A stretch of 64,000 nucleotides of DNA from Caenimonas sedimenti. Its GTDB lineage: Bacteria > Pseudomonadota > Gammaproteobacteria > Burkholderiales > Burkholderiaceae_C. Position 1 is the stretch's first letter. The number at the start of each line of letters is the position of its first letter. Positions 1 to 7,497 of this stretch are shown in pieces. The notes under the pieces are model-generated. The model ran no database searches. It had not been told where the DNA came from and saw only the letters and a program-made list of their open reading frames with translations. The position numbers and the translations under genes were made by a program. The stretch spans positions 248,001 through 312,000 of the forward strand of contig NZ_VOBQ01000002.1 in NCBI RefSeq assembly GCF_007833165.1, written 5' to 3'.

Positions 1-2
1 GC

Positions 3-1385
3 ACGGCGCAGGGGCAGATCACTACGCGCATGGTCCGCGCGGACGGCGGCTGGCGCTGGCCGGACGACGCGCCCCTGGCGGGTACCGTGAAGGCGCAGTT
101 GCCACGTCTCGGCGTGTGGTCCGTCCTGGCGCCGCCGGGGTGGCGCTTGCGCGGCGCACTCAGTGCCGACGTGGCGGTCGCCGGAACGCGCACGCTGCCG
201 CAGTTCAGCGGCACGCTGGATGCCGATGACCTGGCGCTGCGCTCCGTCGTGGACGGCATCGAACTGCGCAACGGCCGGCTGCGTGCGCGGCTGGAAGGCC
301 AGAAGCTGGTGGTGAACGAGTTCCTGCTGCGCGGCAGCGACAACCAGGGCGCCGGTGGCGGCACGCTCGTGGCCTACGGCGAAGGCAGCTGGACGCCCCA
401 AGGGGTGCAGCTGCAGGCGCAGGCGCAGCTCACGCAACTGCGCGCCAGTATCCGGGACGACCGCGAACTCACCGTCTCCGGTCCGTTGCAGGCGAAGATC
501 GACCGCTCGGGCACCGCGATCACGGGCCAGCTCGAATTCGACCGGGCGCGCATCCAGATCCCCGACGAGACCGCCCCCCGCCTGGGCGACGACGTCATCG
601 TGCGGAATGCGCCCGGCGTGCCGGCGACCGACGCCGAGCGCAAGCTGAAACCCGCGCCCACCACGGGCGGCCGCACCGTGACGCTTGCGGTGAGCGTCGA
701 CATGGGGCCGGACTTCCGGGTGAGCGGACGTGGCATCGACACCCGGCTTGCCGGCACGCTGCAGATGGAGGGCCGCTCCTTCGGCCTGCCTCGCCTCGTC
801 GGCACGATCCGCACTGTCGGGGGGCAGTACGAGGGCTACGGCCAGCGCATGGCGATCGAGCGCGGCGAGATCCGCTTCACCGGTCCGGCCGACAACCCGT
901 CGCTCGACATCCTGGCGATCCGTCCCAACATCACCGAGCGCGTCGGAGTGCTGATCACGGGGCGCGCCCAGTCGCCGCACGTCGAGCTGTATTCGGAATC
1001 CGGGCTGGCCGAAGCCGAAACGTTGTCGTGGCTGGTGCTGGGACGCTCTTCCGCCGGCGGCGGCACCGAGACCGCGCTGCTGCAGCGCGCGGCGGCCGCG
1101 CTGCTCTCGAGGCGCGGCGGCGGCAGCGGCAAGGGGTTCGCCAGCCGGATCGGCCTCGACGATTTCTCGGTGCGTGATGCCGATGCCGGCGGGACCATGG
1201 TGCGCCTGGGCAAGCGCTTCAGCGACAACTTCTATGCCGCGTACGAGCGCAGCCTCTCAGGCGCGATGGGCACGCTCTACATCTTCTACGACGTCTCGCG
1301 CCGGTTCACCATCCGGGCCGAAGCAGGCGAGCGCAGCGGCGTGGACCTGATCTTCACGTTCACGTCCGGGCGCTCGAAACCCTAG
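3..1385 (+). CDS. tamB: TamB, translocation and assembly module subunit (C-terminal part, 5' end outside window)
   Basis: TamB is an inner-membrane-anchored periplasmic protein that works with the outer-membrane protein TamA in autotransporter assembly and lipid transport between the membranes. The frame is open from base 3, so only about the last 460 residues are present. The sequence is beta-rich with alternating hydrophobic residues, and the end matches the conserved TamB domain (DUF490), with a VGGQYEGYGQRM stretch and a short C-terminal tail (GVDLIFTFTSG). No start is visible; tamA would be expected upstream. The call rests on family resemblance and is fairly secure. Confidence 0.85.
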   Translation, partial: TAQGQITTRMVRADGGWRWPDDAPLAGTVKAQLPRLGVWSVLAPPGWRLRGALSADVAVAGTRTLPQFSGTLDADDLALRSVVDGIELRNGRLRARLEGQKLVVNEFLLRGSDNQGAGGGTLVAYGEGSWTPQGVQLQAQAQLTQLRASIRDDRELTVSGPLQAKIDRSGTAITGQLEFDRARIQIPDETAPRLGDDVIVRNAPGVPATDAERKLKPAPTTGGRTVTLAVSVDMGPDFRVSGRGIDTRLAGTLQMEGRSFGLPRLVGTIRTVGGQYEGYGQRMAIERGEIRFTGPADNPSLDILAIRPNITERVGVLITGRAQSPHVELYSESGLAEAETLSWLVLGRSSAGGGTETALLQRAAAALLSRRGGGSGKGFASRIGLDDFSVRDADAGGTMVRLGKRFSDNFYAAYERSLSGAMGTLYIFYDVSRRFTIRAEAGERSGVDLIFTFTSGRSKP

Positions 1386-1391
1386 CCGCTT

Positions 1392-1928
1392 TCAGCGCAG
1401 TTCGAACACCAGGCAAGTCGTCGTGCCGTGCGCGTACAGCGTGCCGTCCGGTCCGTAGAGGCGGGCCTCGGCGGTGGCCAACTGGCGGCCGCAATGAATG
1501 ACCTTGCCCTCGGCGCGCACGCGCTGCACCTTGGGGGTGATCGCCTTGACCAGGTTCACGCCGAGTTCGGCTGTGGTGTAGCCGCGGCCGGGCGGCATCA
1601 TCGTGTGGACAGCGCAGCCGAGCGCGGAATCGAGCATCGTGGCGTACCAGCCACCATGGATGCCGCCCATCGGGTTGAAATGGTCCGGGCCGGGTATGCC
1701 CTGGAACATGGCGCGGCCCTCGTCGACCTCCAGCAACTGGAAGCTGAGGGTGCGCGCGATCGGCGGGTAGGGTAGCCGTCCGTCCAGCATCATGCGCATC
1801 GTCTCCAGCCCGCTCTTGCCGGCCACCTGCTCCGGCTTCGCGACGCCGCAGCCGACACCGGCCTCGATGCGGGCCACCACCTCGCGCTCCTGCGCAAGCC
1901 ATGCTTCCAGCTGGTTCATCTGGGTCAT
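1392..1928 (-). CDS. PaaI-type hotdog-fold thioesterase
   Basis: A protein of about 178 residues with the hotdog acyl-CoA thioesterase core: the motif NPMGGIHGGWYATMLDSA (about residues 85-102) is the HGG-type active-site helix of the PaaI/YbgC class. It probably hydrolyses an aroyl- or acyl-CoA; the substrate is unknown. The ATG at 1928 is used; a GTG three bases upstream (1931) and an ATG at 1919 are alternatives, the last having the best spacing from an AGGAA element. It is transcribed divergently from a marR gene only 58 bp away, so that regulator probably controls it. Confidence 0.8.
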   Translation of the reverse strand: MTQMNQLEAWLAQEREVVARIEAGVGCGVAKPEQVAGKSGLETMRMMLDGRLPYPPIARTLSFQLLEVDEGRAMFQGIPGPDHFNPMGGIHGGWYATMLDSALGCAVHTMMPPGRGYTTAELGVNLVKAITPKVQRVRAEGKVIHCGRQLATAEARLYGPDGTLYAHGTTTCLVFELR

Positions 1929-1951
1929 CACTTCCTGCTCCGTGGTTTATC

Positions 1952-1979
1952 TTGCATATGCAACAGTTGCAGCTACAAT
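1952..1979 (+). promoter_or_regulatory. Divergent promoter/operator with a 12-bp perfect palindrome upstream of marR
   Basis: TTGCATATGCAA (1952-1963) is a perfect palindrome lying between the thioesterase and marR starts, which is typical for a MarR-dimer operator. Its first half also serves as a -35-like TTGCAT (1952-1957), followed after 16 bp by TACAAT (1974-1979). Transcription from this pair would begin at about base 1986, essentially on the marR ATG at 1987. The marR mRNA would then be leaderless and self-repressed. Seen: palindrome and hexamers. Inferred: their function. Confidence 0.55.
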
Positions 1980-1986
1980 AATCGAC

Positions 1987-2442
1987 ATGGACACCGCCGT
2001 CAAGCCGCAGGGCTGCACCAACCTCAAGCTGCGCCAGCTGATGCGGCGGGTGGCGCAGCACTACGATGCCGAGGTCGGCAAGACCGGCTTGCGCGGCACC
2101 CAGTATTCCCTGCTGTCCTATGTGGCGAAACTCGGGCCCATTCGACCTGTCGACCTGGCGCGCACGATGAAGGTCCAGGCTTCCACGCTCACCCGCAATC
2201 TGCGGCCGCTGATCGACGCCGGCTATCTTCGGCAGGATGCCGGGCCCGATGCGCGCAGCCGCCTGGTGACTGTGACCGAGGCGGGCCGCGAAAAGCGTCA
2301 GGAGGCGCAGCGCCGCTGGCGCGTCGCGCAGGAAGCGCTCAATGCGAAGCTGGGGGAGGCGCGCGTCGTCGCGCTGCATGCGCTGCTCGACGAATGCCAG
2401 GATTTGATGGCCGACGTGCCGGAAGGAAACATCGATGAGTGA
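1987..2442 (+). CDS. MarR-family transcriptional regulator
   Basis: A 151-residue winged-helix regulator. The MarR core runs from about residue 20 to 115, with a recognition helix region (RPVDLARTMKVQASTLTRNLRPL) and the wing containing DARSRLVTVTEAGREK. These proteins bind DNA as dimers and release it on binding small, often aromatic, ligands. The ATG at 1987 gives the normal family length; the open frame extends further upstream only because of base composition. The 3' end overlaps the MFS gene by 8 bp, so the pair is an operon, probably a ligand-responsive efflux or uptake unit together with the divergent thioesterase. Confidence 0.88.
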   Translation: MDTAVKPQGCTNLKLRQLMRRVAQHYDAEVGKTGLRGTQYSLLSYVAKLGPIRPVDLARTMKVQASTLTRNLRPLIDAGYLRQDAGPDARSRLVTVTEAGREKRQEAQRRWRVAQEALNAKLGEARVVALHALLDECQDLMADVPEGNIDE

Positions 2443-3655
2443 CCACAAGCGCGCCACGGCCTTCTGGCTGGTGCTTCTTGCCGCCGCCGGCACTTTCGCA
2501 TTGACGATGGGCACGCGTCAGACCATGGGGCTGTTCCTGTCCCCGCTGAACACGGCCACCGGGTTGGGCCTGGCCAGCATCAGCCTGGCTTTCGCCTTCG
2601 GCCAGCTGTGGTGGGGCCTCACGCAGCCTTTCGCCGGCGCCATGGCCGACAAGGTCGGAGCGGGCCGGGTGCTGCTCGTGGGCGCGTTGCTGGTGGCCAT
2701 CGGGACCTTCATCACGCCTTACATGACGACGACGGCCGGCCTGATCTTCGCGATCGGCGTGCTCTCCGCCGGCGGCGCCGGCATGGCCGGTCCCGCGGTG
2801 CTCATGGCCGCGACCACGCGGCTGATCCCGCCCGAGAAGCGCGGGCTGGCGACCGGCATCGTGAATGCCGGCGGTTCGTTCGGCCAGTTCGTGATGGCGC
2901 CGATCGCGGCGGCGCTGATCATCGGCGTGGGTTGGGCCAGTGCGATGCAGGTCATGGGCCTGCTGGTGCTCTTGTGCCTGCCGGCGGCCCTGTTGCTGCG
3001 CGGGAATTCGGCGCAAGCCGCGCCCGCCGGGCAGAAGGTGCTGGGCACGCGGGAAGCGATCCGCGAGGCCTTGCGCAATCCGAGCTACCTGCTGCTGGGC
3101 GCGGGCTTCTTCGTCTGCGGCTTCCACGTCGCTTTCCTCGCCACGCATTTGCCCGGCGTCGTCGCTTCCTGCGGCCTGCCCACGCAATGGGCCGGCTGGT
3201 CGCTGGCGATGATCGGCCTGTTCAACATCGTGGGCAGCGTCGCCATGGGCTGGGCGGTGGGCCGCTGGCGGATGAAGTCGCTGTTGTCCCTGGTTTATGC
3301 GACACGCGCGCTCGCCGTGCTGGTGTTCCTGTTCGCGCCCAAGACCGGCCCGGTGCTGCTGGTGTTCGCCGCCGTCATGGGGCTCACGTTCCTGTCGACA
3401 GTGCCGCCGACCGCCGGCCTCGTCGCCAAGTTCTTCGGGCCCTCGAACATGGCAACGCTGTTCGGCATCGTGATGCTCACGCACCAGGTGGGCGGGTTCC
3501 TGGGCGCCTGGCTGGGCGGCAAGGTGTTCGAGGCGACCGGCTCCTACGACTGGATCTGGTACATCGACATCGTGCTGGCGGTCGGCGCGGCGCTGGTGCA
3601 CCTGCCCATCCGTGAGGCGCACCTGCCGTTGTCCGCGCGCGCCGCCCGGGCCTAG
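2435..3655 (+). CDS. MFS transporter (12 transmembrane segments)
   Basis: A 406-residue major facilitator superfamily permease with about 12 hydrophobic segments in two halves. The cytoplasmic loop between helices 2 and 3 carries a G-x-x-x-D-K-x-G-A-G-R variant of the MFS motif A (about residues 68-78). It resembles OxlT/monocarboxylate-type or NarK-like proteobacterial MFS members; the substrate cannot be told. The start overlaps the end of marR by 8 bp, giving translational coupling and implying MarR control. A GC-rich hairpin lies just after the stop codon. Confidence 0.85.
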   Translation: MSDHKRATAFWLVLLAAAGTFALTMGTRQTMGLFLSPLNTATGLGLASISLAFAFGQLWWGLTQPFAGAMADKVGAGRVLLVGALLVAIGTFITPYMTTTAGLIFAIGVLSAGGAGMAGPAVLMAATTRLIPPEKRGLATGIVNAGGSFGQFVMAPIAAALIIGVGWASAMQVMGLLVLLCLPAALLLRGNSAQAAPAGQKVLGTREAIREALRNPSYLLLGAGFFVCGFHVAFLATHLPGVVASCGLPTQWAGWSLAMIGLFNIVGSVAMGWAVGRWRMKSLLSLVYATRALAVLVFLFAPKTGPVLLVFAAVMGLTFLSTVPPTAGLVAKFFGPSNMATLFGIVMLTHQVGGFLGAWLGGKVFEATGSYDWIWYIDIVLAVGAALVHLPIREAHLPLSARAARA

Positions 3656-3671
3656 CCGGCAGTCGCGCCAG

Positions 3672-3692
3672 GCTGAGCCTCGCAGGCTCAGC
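3672..3692 (+). terminator. Stem-loop downstream of the MFS gene
   Basis: GCTGAGCCT and AGGCTCAGC form a perfect 9-bp stem around a CGC loop, 16 bp after the MFS stop. No long T-run follows (GTTGGCGTTGG), so this is an imperfect intrinsic terminator. A second 7-bp stem (GCAGAGC at 3714-3720, GCTCTGC at 3731-3737) follows in the same gap, before the first ribbon-helix-helix gene. Nothing else gene-like was seen in 3656-3811. Confidence 0.5.
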
Positions 3693-3811
3693 GTTGGCGT
3701 TGGCCTACAAACGGCAGAGCTTCGTTTCCGGCTCTGCGGAGGCCGGATGTCGCATGAAAGCACAGCCGCCGTACTACCATCGGACTCACATGCTAGGTGC
3801 AGAGTATTATC

Positions 3812-4018
3812 ATGTCTGCTACCTCACCCGAACGCATGGAAGAGAAACCCGCTCGCCTGACCGTCCTCATCGACGCGGAGAGAAAAAAGGCCTTTGAAGA
3901 GCTCTGCGCCTCCCAGGACATCACAGCCTCGCAAGTGCTGAGGCAGCTCATCCGGGACTACCTCAGCAAGCACGGCGTCGACTACGTCCCCCTCATCCAG
4001 CCGCGGAAAACCGAGTAA
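3812..4018 (+). CDS. Small ribbon-helix-helix DNA-binding protein, copy 1
   Basis: A 68-residue protein whose core reads ARLTVLIDAERKKAFEELC followed by ITASQVLRQLIRDYL. This is the ribbon (beta strand with alternating residues) plus two helices of CopG/Arc-type repressors. The ATG at 3812 is chosen, with AGGTG 12 bases upstream; a GTG at 3797 and an ATG at 3836 are possible. It is the first of two tandem paralogues (next at 4078). No toxin gene follows directly, so it is more likely a free-standing regulator than an antitoxin. Confidence 0.65.
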   Translation: MSATSPERMEEKPARLTVLIDAERKKAFEELCASQDITASQVLRQLIRDYLSKHGVDYVPLIQPRKTE

Positions 4019-4049
4019 GCCGCCCCGTCCGGCGCTGGAGCAATTACAC

Positions 4050-4065
4050 TCCGATTCACATCGGA
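4050..4065 (+). promoter_or_regulatory. Inverted repeat before the second ribbon-helix-helix gene
   Basis: TCCGAT-TCAC-ATCGGA is a 6-bp inverted repeat with a 4-bp centre, ending 12 bp before the ATG at 4078. Ribbon-helix-helix proteins commonly bind short inverted repeats at their own promoters, so this may be an autoregulatory site for one or both paralogues. A weak hairpin in the transcript is the alternative reading. Confidence 0.3.
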
Positions 4066-4077
4066 ACCGAATTGCCC

Positions 4078-4281
4078 ATGGAGCTCAAGACCGCCCGGCT
4101 GACCATCCTGATCGACCCTGCCAAGAAGACGGCCTTCGAGGACCTGTGCCGCACGCAGGACATGACGCCATCGCAAGTGGTGCGCCGGTTGATCCGGGAC
4201 TACATGCAAGACGAGGCGCCCGCCGCGGTGCCTCGCAAGGCGGCCGCCCGCAAGGCCGCGCCCGCCAAGCGCAAGCGCTGA
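4078..4281 (+). CDS. Small ribbon-helix-helix DNA-binding protein, copy 2, with basic C-terminal tail
   Basis: A 67-residue paralogue of the preceding gene, with the same core (ARLTILIDPAKKTAFEDLC, then MTPSQVVRRLIRDYM). It ends in a lysine/arginine/alanine-rich tail (about residues 50-67, with PRKAAARKAA and PAKRKR) that copy 1 lacks. The ATG at 4078 gives a start that aligns with the paralogue; a TTG lies six bases upstream. The basic tail suggests added non-specific DNA or RNA affinity. It converges with the SDR gene, 4 bp away. Confidence 0.65.
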   Translation: MELKTARLTILIDPAKKTAFEDLCRTQDMTPSQVVRRLIRDYMQDEAPAAVPRKAAARKAAPAKRKR

Positions 4282-4285
4282 GACG

Positions 4286-5062
4286 CTACACCGGCACCGT
4301 GTAGTTGAGCGTCATGCGCCCGCCGTCGACGACGACGATCTCGCCGGTCACATAGCTGGCCGCGTCGCTGGCCAGCCAGGCCACCGCATCCGCGACTTCC
4401 CCGGGCTCACCGAGCCGCTTCATCGGCGTCCGGCTCATGATCCTCGCCTTGGCTTCCTCGCTGGTCAACACCGCTTTCGCCGCCAGTTCGGTGGCGATCG
4501 TGCCCGGCGCCACCGCGTTCACCCGGATGCCCTTGTCGGCAAGCGCCAGCGCCATCACGCGGGTGAGCTGGTTGATCCCGCCCTTGCTCACGTTGTAGCT
4601 GGCGATGGTGGGGATGGCCAGGGTCCCGTTGACCGAACTCATGTTGACGATGGCGCCGCGTCCCGTCTTGGCCATCTCGCGCGCCGCGGCCTGGCCCACC
4701 AGGAAGCTGCCTTTCAGGTTGATCCGCAGGACCGCGTCGAAGTCCGCCTCGCTGATGTCCAGGAAATCGGCGGCCTTGAAGATGCCGGCGTTGTTCACCA
4801 GCACGTCGATCCGGCCGTGGGTGAGTGCGGCTTTCTGCACGAGGGTGTCGACCTGCGCGCGGTCGCCGACATCGCAATGCACGAAGAGTCCGCCGAGTTC
4901 GGCGGCCAGCGCCTGGCCGCGCGCATCGTCGATGTCGGCCACCACCACCTGGGCGCCGTCGCGCGCGAAGCGCCGGCAGCAGGCCTCGCCGATGCCCTGC
5001 GCACCGCCCGTGACGATGCAGACGCGGCCGGCGAGCCCGAAGGAAATCGCGTTGCTGTTCAT
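4286..5062 (-). CDS. SDR-family sugar dehydrogenase-like oxidoreductase
   Basis: A classical short-chain dehydrogenase of 258 residues: the cofactor motif GGAQGIG (about residues 18-24), an acidic residue after strand 2 (ADID) favouring NAD, NNAG, and the catalytic Ser-Tyr-Lys (NMSS, then YNVSK). It is the last gene of the leftward sugar-acid operon, and its ATG (5062) overlaps the dgoA stop by 4 bp. It could oxidise an aldose or sugar alcohol feeding the 2-keto-3-deoxy pathway. The exact substrate is not visible from sequence. Confidence 0.8.
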   Translation of the reverse strand: MNSNAISFGLAGRVCIVTGGAQGIGEACCRRFARDGAQVVVADIDDARGQALAAELGGLFVHCDVGDRAQVDTLVQKAALTHGRIDVLVNNAGIFKAADFLDISEADFDAVLRINLKGSFLVGQAAAREMAKTGRGAIVNMSSVNGTLAIPTIASYNVSKGGINQLTRVMALALADKGIRVNAVAPGTIATELAAKAVLTSEEAKARIMSRTPMKRLGEPGEVADAVAWLASDAASYVTGEIVVVDGGRMTLNYTVPV

Positions 5063-5691
5063 GCGCGCATCGTACCCGCCCACGCATCGCCGAAGCGGCG
5101 CGCATTGGCCAGCACGACGGCCGCGCTGTCCCCCGGGCGGTAGAGCGCGGAGCCGATGCCGAAGCCCGTGGCGCCGGCGGCGCGGTAGGCCGCCATGGAC
5201 TCGGGCGCGATCCCACCGACGGGCAGCAACGCGGCCTCGCGCGGCAGCACCGCGCGCAGCGCCTTCACGGCCGCGGGCGGGATCATTTCCGCCGGAAAGA
5301 GCTTGAGCGCCGCCGCGCCTTCGGCCAACGCGGCGAAAGCCTCGCTGGCCGTCGCAACGCCAGGAACGCAGGGCAGGCCCAGGCGCACGGCCTCGCGCAC
5401 CACGGCCGGGTTGAAGTTGGGCGAGATGATCAACTGGCCGCCGGCACGGTGGACGGCACGCACATCCTCCGGCGTCAACACCGTTCCCGCCCCGATCAGC
5501 ACCTGGGGAAAGGCCTGGGCCAGGCTGGCGATGCTGCGCAGCGGCTCCGGCGAATTCAGCGGGACCTCCAGCAGCGTCCAGCCGGCCTTGACCAGCGCCG
5601 CGCCGATCTCTTGCGCGTCGCCAGGCGGCAGCCCCCGGAGGATGGCAACCAGCGGAAGCTGCGCCAGCGCGGCGGAAAAGCGTTCGTTCAT
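5059..5691 (-). CDS. dgoA: 2-dehydro-3-deoxy-6-phosphogalactonate/gluconate aldolase
   Basis: A class I aldolase of 210 residues that splits 2-keto-3-deoxy-6-phosphogalactonate (or -gluconate) into pyruvate and glyceraldehyde 3-phosphate. It has the KDPG aldolase TIM barrel: LLEVPLNSP with catalytic Glu42, GAGTVL, and the Schiff-base lysine in ALKLFPAE (Lys130). GGIAPE and GFGIGSALYRPG form the phosphate-binding end. The ATG at 5691 sits in an ATGA overlap with the end of dgoK; upstream codons are a shadow of dgoK. The DgoA name is favoured over Eda because of the adjacent DgoK, but dual specificity is plausible. Confidence 0.85.
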   Translation of the reverse strand: MNERFSAALAQLPLVAILRGLPPGDAQEIGAALVKAGWTLLEVPLNSPEPLRSIASLAQAFPQVLIGAGTVLTPEDVRAVHRAGGQLIISPNFNPAVVREAVRLGLPCVPGVATASEAFAALAEGAAALKLFPAEMIPPAAVKALRAVLPREAALLPVGGIAPESMAAYRAAGATGFGIGSALYRPGDSAAVVLANARRFGDAWAGTMRA

Positions 5692-6572
5692 GCCTGCACT
5701 CCTCGCGCGATGCGCCAAAGCCCGCGCCACGTGGCCTCCGCGCCCAGGCACCGGCTCGCCGTGCCCTGCCACGTCAATGCCGAGGCGTACCGCTGCGCGA
5801 GGGTGGCGCTGCCGATCACAGTCACCGGTGACGCCGCGCGGGGTTGCGCACGCAACTCCTCGCCGATCACGAGGCCGGACAAATAGCTGGGCATGCCGGC
5901 CGCCGGCATCCGGTCGAACAGCGACAGCGTGCGCGCGCTGAATGCCGCGCGCAACAGGCTGCCGCTGCCGGCCGCTTGCGCCAGGCCCTGCCGGAAAGCG
6001 TCTTCATCCAGTGGCCCATCTTCCGCGGGCAGGGTGCGCGCCAGGATCGAGTGCTGGCGCAGCAACGCATAGAACTCGCCCGACATCCAGGTGGAAAAAG
6101 ACTGGACGCGGCCGCCCTCCACACGCACCCATTTGCTGTGCGTGCCGGGCAGCACGAACAGGCCTTCGGTCTGGTCCAGCAGCGACATCGCGCCGAACAC
6201 CTGCACTTCTTCGCCGCGCAGCACATCGGGCACGCCGTCGTGCTCGCAGCTCAAGCCCGGCACGATGGCGGTCCGCGCATCGATCCACTGGAGGTGCGCC
6301 CCGATCTCGCCGAACCCCGCGGGGCACGCGCAGTAAGGTGCTTCCACCCAGCCCTGCCGGCTGCCGGCCATGCCGCTCACGAGGCAAAGCTCACCGGGAG
6401 CCTGGCGCAACCAGTCGCCGCATGTTTCGTCCAGGACCTGCGGAAAGCCTCCGGCCGGGACCGTGAGGATGCCCCGTGGATTCCCCCGCTCTTCCAGCAC
6501 GGTACCGTCTTCGCCGATGCGCGCGACGCGCAACGAAGACGTGCCCCAGTCGACAGCGACCAGCGCCTTCAC
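5688..6572 (-). CDS. dgoK: 2-dehydro-3-deoxygalactonokinase
   Basis: A DgoK-family kinase of 294 residues that phosphorylates 2-keto-3-deoxygalactonate at C6, the step before the DgoA aldolase. It opens with the actin-fold phosphate-binding strand (VAVDWGTSSLR, about residues 5-15) and has the family block FVLPGTHSKWV about midway. It overlaps the upstream kdgK-like gene and the downstream dgoA by 4 bp each, so the three are translationally coupled. Length is normal for the family. Confidence 0.87.
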   Translation of the reverse strand: MKALVAVDWGTSSLRVARIGEDGTVLEERGNPRGILTVPAGGFPQVLDETCGDWLRQAPGELCLVSGMAGSRQGWVEAPYCACPAGFGEIGAHLQWIDARTAIVPGLSCEHDGVPDVLRGEEVQVFGAMSLLDQTEGLFVLPGTHSKWVRVEGGRVQSFSTWMSGEFYALLRQHSILARTLPAEDGPLDEDAFRQGLAQAAGSGSLLRAAFSARTLSLFDRMPAAGMPSYLSGLVIGEELRAQPRAASPVTVIGSATLAQRYASALTWQGTASRCLGAEATWRGLWRIARGVQA

Positions 6573-7486
6573 AAGAGCTCCCGCACCTGTTCCGGCCGGG
6601 GCAAGGACGCGACCGCGCCGAAGCCTTGCACGGCGAGCGCCGCCGCGGCATTCGCGTAGCGCGCGGCGTCGAACACGCTTTCACCGCTCGCCAGGCGCGC
6701 CAGCAGGTTCCCGCAGAAGCAGTCCCCCGCGCCGGTGGCGTCGACCACTTCCACCCGGAAACCCGGGATGCTCTGCGCGCCTTGGCCATCGCTCACCAGG
6801 GCGCCATCCGCACCGAGCTTGAGCACCACCTGCTTGGCACCCAGTTCGTGACTCCATTGCACGATCCGGGAGGGATCTTCGTGGCCGCTCAAGACGTTGA
6901 CGTCATCCACGCTCGGCAGGAAGAAGTCGCTGAGGCCGATGGCCCGCGTGAGCGTGGCACGGGCCTCGTCCAGGGACCAGAGCTTGAGCCGCAGGTTCGA
7001 GTCGAGCGAAACGAGCACCCCCGCGTTCCGGGCCTCGGCCATCGCCTGGAACACGGTCTCGCGCGCGCTCGCCGAAATGGCGAGCGAGATGCCGGAGACG
7101 TGCAGGATCTTCGCTTCGCACAGCAGCGCGCGCGGCAGCCAGGCCGGCGTCATGCGGCTGGCGGCGGAACCCGCGCGCCGATAGGTGAATTCGTGGCCGC
7201 TCGGCCCATGGGTCACAAAGTAGATGCCGGTCGGAGCCGTGTCATCGCGCTCCACGCCGCTGGTGTCCACGCCTTCGTGCCGCCACAAGGCTTCCAGTGC
7301 ATCGCCGAACGTGTCCCGGCCCAGGCGGGTCAGGTAGGCCGTGCGGGCGCCCGCACGGGCCGCGGCGATCACCGCGTTGCTGGTGTCCCCGCCGAAGCCC
7401 TGGAGGTACTGCGGCTCGCCAGGACGCGTCTGGTTGAATTCGAGCATGGCCTCGCCGAGCGCGGCCACGTCAAAGCGTTTTTCCAT
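6569..7486 (-). CDS. kdgK: PfkB-family sugar kinase, probable 2-keto-3-deoxygluconate kinase
   Basis: A ribokinase/PfkB-fold kinase of 305 residues. The N-terminal motif GGDTSNAVIAAARAG (about residues 32-46) binds the sugar, and DATGAGDCF near residue 247 holds the catalytic aspartate and anion hole. Such enzymes next to KDPG aldolases usually phosphorylate 2-keto-3-deoxygluconate. It sits in the same operon as DgoK, which acts on the C4 epimer; the two folds are unrelated, so the organism may handle both stereoisomers. It starts 11 bp after the dehydrogenase stop and overlaps dgoK by 4 bp. Confidence 0.8.
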   Translation of the reverse strand: MEKRFDVAALGEAMLEFNQTRPGEPQYLQGFGGDTSNAVIAAARAGARTAYLTRLGRDTFGDALEALWRHEGVDTSGVERDDTAPTGIYFVTHGPSGHEFTYRRAGSAASRMTPAWLPRALLCEAKILHVSGISLAISASARETVFQAMAEARNAGVLVSLDSNLRLKLWSLDEARATLTRAIGLSDFFLPSVDDVNVLSGHEDPSRIVQWSHELGAKQVVLKLGADGALVSDGQGAQSIPGFRVEVVDATGAGDCFCGNLLARLASGESVFDAARYANAAAALAVQGFGAVASLPRPEQVRELL

Positions 7487-7497
7487 TTCGGCAATTG

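Noticed and set aside
2339-3763. A 474-codon minus-strand frame opposite the MFS gene
   Set aside because: Low-complexity Arg/Gln/His composition typical of antisense frames in GC-rich DNA; the + strand gene is clear.
3812-4281. Toxin-antitoxin module formed by the RHH genes
   Set aside because: Both genes are RHH-type and neither neighbour resembles a toxin; more likely duplicated regulators.
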